Below, piece by piece: positions 1-9,900 of a stretch of 22,870 nt of DNA (its first letter is position 1; each line of letters begins with the position of its first letter). The position numbers and the translations under genes are program-made. The DNA is taken from NCBI GenBank assembly GCA_027600665.1, contig JADGJL010000232.1:7079-29948 (forward strand), read 5' to 3'. The DNA comes from Irineochytrium annulatum (taxonomy: Eukaryota > Chytridiomycota > Chytridiomycetes > Chytridiales > Chytridiaceae). The notes under the pieces are model-generated. The model was not told the DNA's origin. It saw nothing but the letters and a program-made list of their open reading frames with translations, and searched no databases.

Positions 1-25
1 TTTTTAATTTTTCTTTTTATATTTT

Positions 26-47
26 AAAAAAAAAAAAAAAAAAAAAA
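26..47. repeat. Poly(A) run near window edge
   Basis: There are 22 consecutive A residues, preceded by an AT-only stretch with only one C. It lies about 75 nt beyond the stop codon of the minus-strand gene and reads as T on that strand, so it is not that transcript's tail. Nothing else is seen in positions 1-120. It may be a genomic homopolymer or low-quality contig-end sequence. Confidence 0.8.
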
Positions 48-120
48 CAACGTCAACAACATTAGAGTTGAATGAAAAACAGCAATTGAGGAGAGCTCCA
101 ACGCACTTGCCTTTCGTTCC

Positions 121-3100
121 CTACTCCTTCTTCTTGTCGTCGTGCAGAATGGTAAGGGCTGCCTCTGCTTTACCCAAAATATGGCCTTCAAAGCCCCCAT
201 CATCCGGGCAAAAGAGATTTCTCTCGTTTTTACTGAGAAAAGAAAATTGCGTGAACTCTGCATTCTCCGTTTTCTCTTTCTTCTGCTTTTTCGAGTCTCC
301 CGGGCCTTTCGTCCGCATTAAGTATGTCTCGATGGCTATCGAATGGTCAGGATTAATTAGTGACTGTCTGTCCATACCAAAATCCCGCGAGATGCTTCGG
401 TTTGCGGCCTTAAAAACGTGTTCGAGGGGCAAGCCCTCTATGATGAGGTCGGCACAAATAACAAGATGCCGTCGCTCGGGTTCCACCGGCTCATCCTTGT
501 CCTTGCCTTTGCGCTTTTCGGACTTCCCGGGAGCCTTTGCAGCCTCCGGTGGTGCCTCGGCAATGAGATCATAAATAGGCTGCACGATGCTCCTCAGACC
601 CTCTAGCGCGTCTCGTTGCTCGATCGACAACTCTTCTTGATCGTCGTCGGTGGATAGAGTTACACGATGTCTCTCCAGTACTGCTCGGGATACTTGAATG
701 GTGCCCGTTTTGATTTCGTAGTCGTCGAGATGAGACCCGCCCTTTACAATCTCTGGAGTCCGTCTTACGACACCGTAGTATAGTTGCGCCCCATCTCTCG
801 AGGTTGCCAACAAAAGCATGGTGACTAATTTTGGAATTTCCAGAGCCTCGACCGTTAACAGCGATGGTTGAACTCGCTGCCATGACGGATTTGTCGCAAC
901 GAAAACCGAGTTGCGACACGTTTCGGCTACCGCGATGCCTTCACTCAAAAACGGTGCATACGAGGAATTCTCTGTTAAGGTGAACAGATCTGCCTCCTGC
1001 TCAAACACCGTCTGAAGGAACCTGGCATTATCGCAGCTCTGATATAAGCACAAATATGTGAACGACGCCAGTTGATTCATGGTAGACTGACGGAATAACT
1101 CTTCTGACGACGTTCGCAGAATATTAATATCATTTAACCGCAATGCTGCTTTGACGGCTCGAAGAAGGAAACTTTCTGAGGCATGTGACTCCGGATTAGT
1201 CGGCAACAATCGATGACAGATCCCGAGCACTTGTAAGCCCACAGCGAGGTTATTCCCTGTGTATGTACCTATATCTCCAAGCTGCTCAATTGCATTTTGA
1301 ACGGCAGAACCTTTGACTTCAGTCCATTGATTGCAGATTTTGGTTCTCTTCGCGTCGGCAAAGACGTCATCGAGAATCTCCTCAATATTGTCCACGCCGA
1401 GTACAGGCTTCGTCGGGTCAGGTTCTAGCGCGATCGCTAATAGAGTACTCGAAAGGTATACGGTAGAAGTGCTCTCGACTCGCTCAATAAGCTTCCTAGG
1501 TAGATTTTCGCCGTTGGCAAGAGCTTTCTTCGACTCCTGCAAAATCTCGACGGTGCGAAGGAGCCAGTCCATTTTGTCGTAAACACTGCAAAAGGTGGTG
1601 CGCTTACGCATGTACATGGCGTGACGTAGATACAACAACGAGAGCGCAGTCCAGTCACCGTCACTTTTGTAGTGATCAAGCAAGTGCTCGAAGGCGGTGT
1701 CGAGCTTGGAAATCCCTTCGGCACCAGACTTTCTCTTCGCGATTTCGTACATAATCTCCAGTATGTTCTTTTTCGCCTTCCCAGACATCATATCCCGCCG
1801 CGACTCATTTCGAATCTTTGCCTCAAGCTCCCAAATGTCCTGCTCTAATGATGTATTTTTGATCCAATAGCGGTAGGCGATAAAGGTCATGTCGTCGGCA
1901 TGCAGGGCAGCGATGTCGAACTTTGATGTGATAGGTATGCATCCGCCGTATATCCACGAATATACGTAAGCAGCATTGAGTCCCTCCTCCCGAGAGCCAT
2001 CTTCTAGGCCAGATATTAGGGCCTGTCTGGACTTGTGCAGATCTCCCCTATACAAAAGAGCACGGGCTTTGATATTGGTCAACGCGGCCCTCGACAGTGA
2101 GCAGCCGATGTCAAGATCACATAGTTGCGAATTCTCCCATGGCCATGCCGCACAATCATCAGCCGATGCTTCTTCACATGCAACCGAATGAAGGCGGCGC
2201 GAGCGATCGGGCAGCCCGTGGTAGGACAGAAGATTTGCTTCAAGTAAAGTCGCGATAGCAACGACGTTCATTCTTTCCTTGCCGTCGAGACAGCCCGTCA
2301 AAATCAACTCAAGAGCTGACGCAATGGGGAATAGCCTCATGTCGAGTGGGTTCGTCTCCAAAATCGACAGGAACAGATCAAGCATGATGCTGATCGTGAT
2401 CTGCAAACACTGAAGGCTACTTCGGCAAAGGCTTCTCTTGTCGGTTGAATCCGCAAAAAATGTTTGAAGTGATGCTGGCCACGAATAACCCGGCCACTTC
2501 TCCGGATAATCAACGTCGGGTATTTCGGTATCAACGACAGCATTGACAGCCTTCCCTTTCGCTGGAGGCTTAAGCGAGCGCTCTAGCTCCAAGTGACTTC
2601 CGTATGATTTAAACAGCGACTTCATGAGGCCTTTAAAGCTCGTGTAGCAGCTATCGTAATGAAGGCAACGCGCTTTGTAATCGCAATCCAGCTTGGACCG
2701 CAAAAGGGATGCTCCCATGGCGTATATTACGGCGTTCACATTTGTCTCCGACGGACTGGCATTCAGAACTTCGAGAATACAAGAGCACTCATCCAGTATT
2801 GCTTTGACCTTTGACACCGGCTGCCGATTATGAAGAAGCCATGCAGAAAACACAAGGGAAGCTTCTGCCCTCTTCAAGTTGGAGTTTTCGTCTGCGGAAA
2901 CGGAATTAAGCAGGTTGAACCAGCTGTTTATAAAAAAAAAAAAATTGTGAGTAGGACGGCCAGAAGAAGGCACGAAAGCAACGACCACTTACTTCGCGTA
3001 GGCCTCCATTTTAACAATGACATCTTCAGCTCTCCTGGCCATCATGCGCCACCTGTTCGATAATTACTGAGTTAAAAGTATTCGATAGGAGGTCGTACAT

Positions 3101-3940
3101 ATTCGCTTGCGTTTCCACGTCCGCGTCTTTAAGCAAAATCAAAGCAACCGCCTTTCCGCTTTCGGTTAAGAGCTGGAGCTTTCGTTTCCGGAGATCCTGA
3201 AGAGACTGCGGCATGATCCTAAACAGCTTCTCGATTAGCTTGATGCCCTTATGCCATTCCTTCTGGTACGAATAGATGTCGATGCAGACATAGTAAAGAC
3301 CCAAAACGATTTGCTGCAGCTCCGCATTGGAATTTATAAGCGTTCGGAAGTCGCTATTGGCTAGGTAGACGTTAAACACTACTTTCGTCACTTTCTCCAG
3401 GTGCGCCGTTATCAGATGAGAGTTCGGACCTTTGAAGACGTGCCCGTTCACTGCTTGCAGGCAAGCTTCGAGCGACGCGGTGATTTCGGCCGCCAGAGGA
3501 TCATTGCTGGCGCAGGCCCGCTCCGCGCTCCGACAGAACTTCTCAATGGCGTCAAGCCGCATAAGCACTTCGTTCCCATAGAAGAATCCGTTATCGACCA
3601 AGTGCATGATCACGTTTCCGTACAGAAATTCCGCCCTGCCGATGCACCGCGATTCGGCCTCGGCCAGGCTGTTGTCTTTGAACACGGCCTTGATGCATGT
3701 AAAGGCGAGATGCTGGCTTTGGCTCTTCAAGCAATGTTTGATAATTCGAACCCAGAGGTCGAAATACTGATCCCTGGAACACTTTTCCTTTGTTCGCAGC
3801 AGTTCTTGGACGATGCTGATTAAATCTGCGTCCTCCAGCTTTCTTTTCAGATTATCCAAACTTTCCAGAGAGCTGACTATACGCGTCACCGGATCCACGT
3901 CGGCCGCCGCCGAGTTGCCGCTGGCCTTGATGAAGTTCAT
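121..3940 (-). CDS. CFAP46: CFAP46-like axonemal central-apparatus protein (C-terminal half only)
   Basis: Three exons on the minus strand: 3940-3099, 3052-2993 and 2923-121. The introns are 46 nt (GTACGA...AACAG) and 69 nt (GTAAGT...AACAG). The assembled frame gives 1,234 residues. The protein is almost entirely helical and TPR-like, with no signal peptide or membrane segment. Family clues are the segment EWHKGIKLIEKLFRIMP (around residue 230) with ANMWRMMA across the first splice junction, and near the C terminus ADLIIEGLPLEHVF followed by SISRDFG. I recognise this order from the second half of CFAP46, a TPR protein of the C1d projection of the ciliary central pair. Vertebrate CFAP46 is roughly twice this length, so the N-terminal half is missing, and the protein also seems to end before the family's usual C terminus. 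The start is the first Met of the open frame; the next gene upstream ends 246 nt away. The family call is from remembered sequence only. Confidence 0.6.
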
Positions 3941-4185
3941 GAAAGGCCGTCAAATTCGATCCAGCCGCATTAATTCTCAAGCCCGCAATCAAGCCTTTTA
4001 CTTTAAAAATAAAGGACGTACCTCACAGTCCAAATTTCTAGCTCAAGAAAACACTTTTCAAAAAATATCACTCTGTACATGTATATGTTTAAATAATGCC
4101 GCTAGCTAGAAAACTCAGACGCCGATGGCCAAACTTCCCATCACACCATAAGATATCCCGACATACAAAAACCCACATTTCCCAC
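3941..4185. other. Intergenic region between two minus-strand genes
   Basis: This 245-nt gap holds the 3' flank of the upstream nuclear-protein gene and the promoter of the CFAP46-like gene, both read on the minus strand. It is AT-richer than the flanking coding DNA. I saw no AATAAA on the minus strand, no clear TATA element and no convincing RFX-type X-box. Confidence 0.5.
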
Positions 4186-6630
4186 TCAATCGGTCTTGCG
4201 AACCGTGACCTGCCTCCTCTTCAAAGGTTCCTCAGAAGTATCATACACAACAATGATTTCCCCCTCCATCGGATCCAGCGACGCTTCTCTCCTTGACGTA
4301 CGCCTCCCACCACCATTGGACCTCCTGTTCCCGGTCGTCTTATTCCCGTTGTGGCCCGACCCCACACCGGACTCAAATTCCGGGCTCGGTGTGCGCCCGT
4401 GCGCCGTTTTGGGCCGCGAGGTCTCCGAGAACCCGTTATTGGGCCTCAGCGTCCCTAGCATCTTCTCGAGCGATTGCTTAGTCGAGCCGTTGCCACGCGA
4501 TTCATCCCTGCTCTGCCGCGACCGCGACGCGCTCCCGTTTCTATTGTCCGATCTGCAACCTCCGCCTCCACCGCCGCCGCTGGCGTTCTTTCCATAAAAC
4601 CCATTGCTGGATGCCGCGTCGCCCTGAAAGTACTTCGACTTGTTCACCTCTCTGACGATGTCCGACATCAGACCCTGCGGCTTGTCCCGGCTCTGGACGC
4701 TGACGCTCCTGTTGTTTGGATTCTCCCGACGATCCTCCTTGACGCGGAAGTTCTCGTCAAAATCCTCGGCAACACGCTTTCTCAAGTTCTGGCAAGAGGT
4801 GCTCAAGTCCATCTCCTCCTCGCTACCGCCCTCGGGTCCCTCCACCGCGCACCTAAAGTGGAGTTCGCGCTCGCGGTACCCTGACCCGGAAGGCGTCTCC
4901 CGGCCCTTGCCCTTGCCGCGACGCGTCCGCCTCCTCTTCCCGTTCTTCGACGTCGCCGACGGCGCGTAGTCCATGTCCGAATCCCGCATCGCGTCCCCCT
5001 CCGCGCTCGTGGCGCTGACGATGTCGTCCTGGTTGTCGTCCTTTATATCGTACTTGACGCTTCGCTTCCGGGAGCGTACGGGCTCGAGGTTCGCGGTCCC
5101 GGCGTTGTCGTACTCCTCCTGGAGCTTGCGAGCGATCTCGGCGTCGGATTGCTCCGTCATAATCCGATCCATGAACCGGCTCTGCTCCGCAACGTCCGTC
5201 TCGACGCCATCCAACATCAACTCCGGCGACTCCTCCCAGTCGTTGTCAGCGTCTCGCAACGTCTTTGCAGGCTCGGCGGAGCCCCGCATGCCTCCCATCC
5301 GATCAACAAAATGTAGTCGATGCGCTAGCTCCTTGTCCTTCTTTTCCGACTGAATACGCTTCAGGATCTCCTTCTGTCTCGCTACCTCCTCAGTGTCCGG
5401 TTCCTCCAAACTGTTTATCCCTTTGCTCCCGCCGCCGGACTCGCGACGTGGACGCTTCCACTTCTTCGGCTGGCTGAACTTCGCCAAAATCTGATCCTGG
5501 GCTTCGAGGTCCTCCTGTGAAAAAAGCTCGTCAAGCCAGCACGCACCCTCGTCCTCGCGAGTCCGCTTCGGGGTGCGGGGGGGCTCCGAGATGGGCGAAG
5601 CGGGTTGGGAGTTGAGGACAATTCTTGCTGACTGATCACTGAAATAAAGCGGACGTTAGTAAAAAAAAAGGAGAGGAGAGGCAACCAAAGAAGCAACGTA
5701 CACTGACAATGCCGGCCGCCGGAAGCGGAACTTCCTCGGGTCCGTCTCTACCTCTCCGTGTCCAACGATGAATTTCTCGCACTTCTTAGTCCACCCCTTG
5801 TATGATGAAACCCAGGCGTTGGCGGAGCACTGGCCGAGGTTCCAGAGCCTGTCTAACCTCCGCTCCTCGCGCAGCCTCGACCGCTCCGCCAACGCGTTCT
5901 CATCATCGAGCCGCCCGAAAACGCCGCAGTCCATCCGCCTTTCCTCCTCCTCCTCCTCCATCGCCTTGGCCTCCTCGACCATCAGCTTCTTCTCCTTCGG
6001 CGACAACTTGCGGACCGACATTTTCCCCCGTTTGATCTCAACCCTGCGCTTGCGCTCCACCTCGCGCGCTGCAGCGTCCAGGTACTCCTTCTCCTCCTCC
6101 TCCCCTTCCGTGTCCGTAATGGGCAAATCCTCCTCCTCCGCCGTCACGACGAGTCGTTGTTCTTCTTCCGTCTCCGCGGCAACTGGGTGTCCACTTCCTC
6201 GCCCGGGTCCCGACACGGTTGGCGCACCCTCCCCCTCGACGTCCATATCAACCACATCGTCGCTCGCCTCGGCCTCGGGTGGTCCGACTGAGGCAAAGAG
6301 GTCTGGTGAAGACGGGGTGGAATGATTCGGGTGGATGGAGTTGGGCGACGTCGGGTTCGCACTTGCGCTCAAGCTCGTCATTTCGGAGACGGTGTCAGGA
6401 GCCGTTGTGGATGCTCTCGAGGGCTCCGCAAACACATAAGCAGTGGTCGGGGAGTCGGGCTTCCTGGCTGGGTCCAGGGGCTCGTCCAGGTCGACCAGCA
6501 TCAAGTCGGTCGATTTCGGCGGAGACGGCGGCAGCGGATGCGGCCAGGAGGAGGGCCGGCCTACCGCGGCCTTCGAGAAGTCCAGCACGACGGACGGGCT
6601 TGCAATTATGGGCTGGTGGACCTCCCGCAT
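4186..6630 (-). CDS. Unidentified charged nuclear protein with two MIU-like ubiquitin-binding motifs
   Basis: Two exons: 6630-5702 and 5638-4186. The 63-nt intron (GTACGT donor, perfect TACTAAC branch site, TTTCAG acceptor) joins at phase 2 and gives 793 residues. I do not recognise the family. Most of the protein is predicted to be disordered. It has a Pro/Ser-rich N terminus, a Glu-rich helix (EEEEEERRMD), then a compact segment with W and C residues before the intron (WNLGQCSANAWVSSYKGW). Basic clusters (KWKRPRR, RKRS, KRRRTRRGKGKGR) suggest nuclear import. A run of seven glycines and Arg/Ser-rich tracts fill the C terminus. KDKELAHRLH (about residues 410-419) and SDAEIARKLQEEY (474-486) resemble the MIU ubiquitin-binding helix of RNF168 and CCDC50. 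No RING finger is visible. It starts 320 bp from androglobin in divergent orientation. The frame stays open upstream of the chosen Met to about 6827, so a 5' exon is possible. Confidence 0.75.
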
Positions 6631-6950
6631 GAATGGTGAGTCCGAACACTCGGTGTTGATTCTTTCACCAAAAACCAGTGTGAGGGGAACGGCAGACAGC
6701 CCGGCAGCTGGCCAGGCAGCCTCCGAGCCCCAGGGACTTTCCCAGCGGCTCGGGGCTCCAGAAAATTCTGGTCTGTAACGATCGTAAAGTCGTATGGAAA
6801 GAAGTATACCCTTAACAAGTCATTACATTGGCTCTGGCATCAATCTATTAGTTCGTCGTCACAGATAATTACGTTGTCATCTCCACAGTCGAAAAAGTTC
6901 TTCGCTCATAGTAAATTTGACGCACCTTGAAAGTATTGTTGATCTCCGCC
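6631..6950. promoter_or_regulatory. Divergent promoter region, nuclear protein / androglobin
   Basis: There are 320 nt between the two start codons. An ATTGG (inverted CCAAT box) lies at 6827-6831. Positions 6760-6950 are AT-richer and hold stops in the frames examined. Positions 6631-6826 remain open in the minus-strand gene's frame, so part of this stretch may be an unannotated 5' exon. No TATA box is obvious. Confidence 0.45.
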
Positions 6951-9900
6951 ATGAAGTCTGGGAAGCCGAACGCACCAGGCTCCGTCAGCGGCGGGGCCGG
7001 CGCCGGCGGTGGGAATGCAGGTGGGGGAGGGAAGGATCGGGGCATGGCCAAGTCGGCCGCCGCGGGGAATGCGAATCCAAAGAAGCGGACACCGTCTAGC
7101 GGCGGAGGGGTTGGGACGCCGGCCCACGCCAACCCTCAGACCCCCGGGGCCGCTGGGCCCGGAGGAACAGCAACTGGTGGTTCGGGGTCGGAGGATGCGG
7201 ATGTGCCAATCGTCATTTGGCCAGAGTGGAACGATGCCGAGATTGCGGGGGAGAAGTGGGGAGGGTCGAAGCATGTGTTTGAGGATCCGGAGGGGCCTGT
7301 CACGCTGCCTCGATCGCTGAGGCTTATGGTGGACTGCTATAAACGTCCGATGGAGCTCCCGGTGGACGGTTCCATTCCATTGGGAGTGCAGCCCGCGCAG
7401 GGGTTAGATGAAATGGTTGGTACTTCGGCCTTCGTCCTTATATATTGCGATGCTGACGATTGTTTAACAGTTTCACTCGATCGCTTCCGCGTCATCGCCG
7501 CTGACAACGGCTGGCGGTGGATTAGGCGCATCAGGTCTCCCCAGCAGCGTCAGCTTTCCCATCGATCCCTTGGGAGGTCTGGGGGACGGGTCAGCACCTG
7601 GCGACGGCGGGCCGGAGGGCTCGGATGCCAACGCAAACAGCCAGAGCTTTCCTCCGGACTCTGCGGGCGGCGCTAACATTGGCGGGCCACTTGACAACGC
7701 GCCTTTCCCGCCCATTCAGTCCCCGCCCGACACCGTCTCCGCGTCAATGTCGTCCCAGGTCAACGCAATCGGCACGGAAACGCCGGGGGGTGGCAACCCT
7801 TCAGGCGTCATCGCGGAGGAGACTAACCCGTCCTCCGTGTCTGGGTCGCAGGCCGTTTCCTGGGCGCCTCTGAACCAATCAAACAACAACCTCTCCCAAC
7901 CGAGCAGTCAGCTTCAGACGCCGAACCACACGCAGCATCAGATCCAGGAGCCTATGACCAAGATCTCCGAGGACGAGGCAGGAGGCGGCGAGCCAGAAAA
8001 CCTCGCGGGGACCTCCAAGTTCTTCCAGTGCAACCGGCACGTCGTCCATTCGGAGCTCATGCGGAGCATCCTCATCCACCTGCACTTTCTCTACGAGCAC
8101 TCGCGGATTTCGCGGTCGGCAGGGATACCGGATGAGTTTTGCCCGTGGGATGGGTTGTACCCAAAGGGGAAGGATGGCCTGCCCATGTACAGCGCGACGG
8201 GCAAGTATGCCGTCAAGCTGCACTGGCTGGGTTCTTGGCGGCGCGTAACGGTGGACGACCGCATTCCCGTTGACGAGCAGGGGCGACCGCTCGTCATCTC
8301 GTCACCGCTCGTGCACGAGCTTTGGCCGCTGTTGGTGTCGAAGGCGCTTTTAAAGCTCGCGGCTGTCAGTCACAGGGAGCAGGAGGGTGTGACGGAGCAC
8401 GGCGACTTCGACCCTTTGCACGCGCTGAAGGGTTGGGTGCCAGAAAGGATACAGATGCCCGTCGTCGGTAACCTGGGCCCGCTGATGCAATCGGCCCTGG
8501 GTCCCGCGTCGCCGACCTTGGGCAACATATGGGACGCCATCTCGACGCTAAATATCAAACTCCTCCAATCCAAATCGCTTGGCGCTGGGGACTCGTACCT
8601 CGGCGGGTCTTCGGGTCTGACGGTCGGGAAGACGGACGGGGCCGTCCGCGGGTCGGTCTACGGTGCCCCGCCGGTCATTCCCTCCACCGCTGACAGGGGG
8701 GATCGAAGCAACCTGCATTCGGCGAGCGTGCGGAACGCGATGAAGGCAAACTTCATGTTTATTTTTGCGGCCAGAGATGGGGACGATGCCAGCGATAAGT
8801 TGGATCTGAATTCGCTTTCGTGTCCGTTCCGGATATGCGAGTTCAAAGACGGGGCGTCGGCGTTGAAGGAGGGCGAGCAGGGTTACGCCCAGAGATTGGT
8901 GAAGCTGAAGAGCTATTTTACTTGCGGGTGAGCCTTGGTTCTCGTGTCAGGGCGTGGGCTGACTTCTTTCAGAAACATTCGGAATCGGCGTACCACTGAT
9001 ATTAAGGGCAAGCCGACCGATGAACCTTACGAACCTATCACGGAAGGCACCGAATTTTGGGTCACCTTCGGCGAGTTCTGCAAGAGCTATAGGTGCGCTT
9101 TCTGCTCCGTTATAGCTTACGACTGATGCGGTTGTTTATTTCTTCCTGCAGACATATCGTCATTTATCACAGCCCGGCATCCTTCAAAACCATTAAATCA
9201 ACGTCGTGCATCATCGATCCAGCAAAGCCTGTAGATATGATTCGCGTCCCACCGGTGCTATGTAAGCTGTCACTAATCCTGTATCTTTCTAATACTATTC
9301 AAGATTTGCCGGATCAAGTGAAACAGGCAAGCATCATTGTTTCCATCTCAACATTTGGCCGTTGCAAAGTGGACGCGCTGCCGCAGTTTACGTCCGTGAT
9401 AGTGGAGCCGTATGAGTGGTTAGGATTGTCGTCACCGTTCAATCCGGCAGTAAAGCGAAAGCCGTACTTGAGGATATGCACGAACTCTATCCAAGCCAGC
9501 ATTCTAAAGGTTTCATCAAGGTAAAAGCCGCCGTTCCGGTCTAGCATTCGATCTGACGCGTATGATAGCAAAAAGGCCTTCCGCTTCGTCATCGACTGCC
9601 CGACATCCTATAACATCACCTTCTACTCCCGCGATGACTTTCTGCTCGAGGACGAGGGCAAATACCTCTCGGATAAGCTGGGCCTGCACGTGAGAGACGT
9701 GGATGAAGGCTTCCCGGCCCAGAGCGCAAACTCGTGGTTTGTCCTGTTTAAGAACGTCGTTAAGTTCACGGAGCCGACCTTCTTGGCGCCGATACTCTAC
9801 GTTCCGGACTCCATTCAGAACACTTCTTGCTTGAGGATGTTTGACAATGACACGAATGAGGAGATTCCGCAAGTGTTCTATAACCTGCGGCCTCGTCTCT

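Noticed and set aside
2924..2988. Methionine at 2988 as the start of a separate 955-residue protein
   Set aside because: The first 20 or so codons lie inside an intron with a GTAAGT donor at 2992 and an AACAG acceptor at 2924, and include a poly-T run read as Phe repeats.
5768..6325. 185-codon plus-strand frame, Ser-rich
   Set aside because: It is antisense to exon 1 of the charged nuclear protein. Serine runs are the complement of its Glu/Arg-rich codons.
7420..7470. GTACTT donor at 7420 for ADGB intron 1
   Set aside because: Using it shifts exon 2 into a frame that does not lead to the conserved calpain-like domain. The GTTGGT donor at 7416 keeps phase 0.
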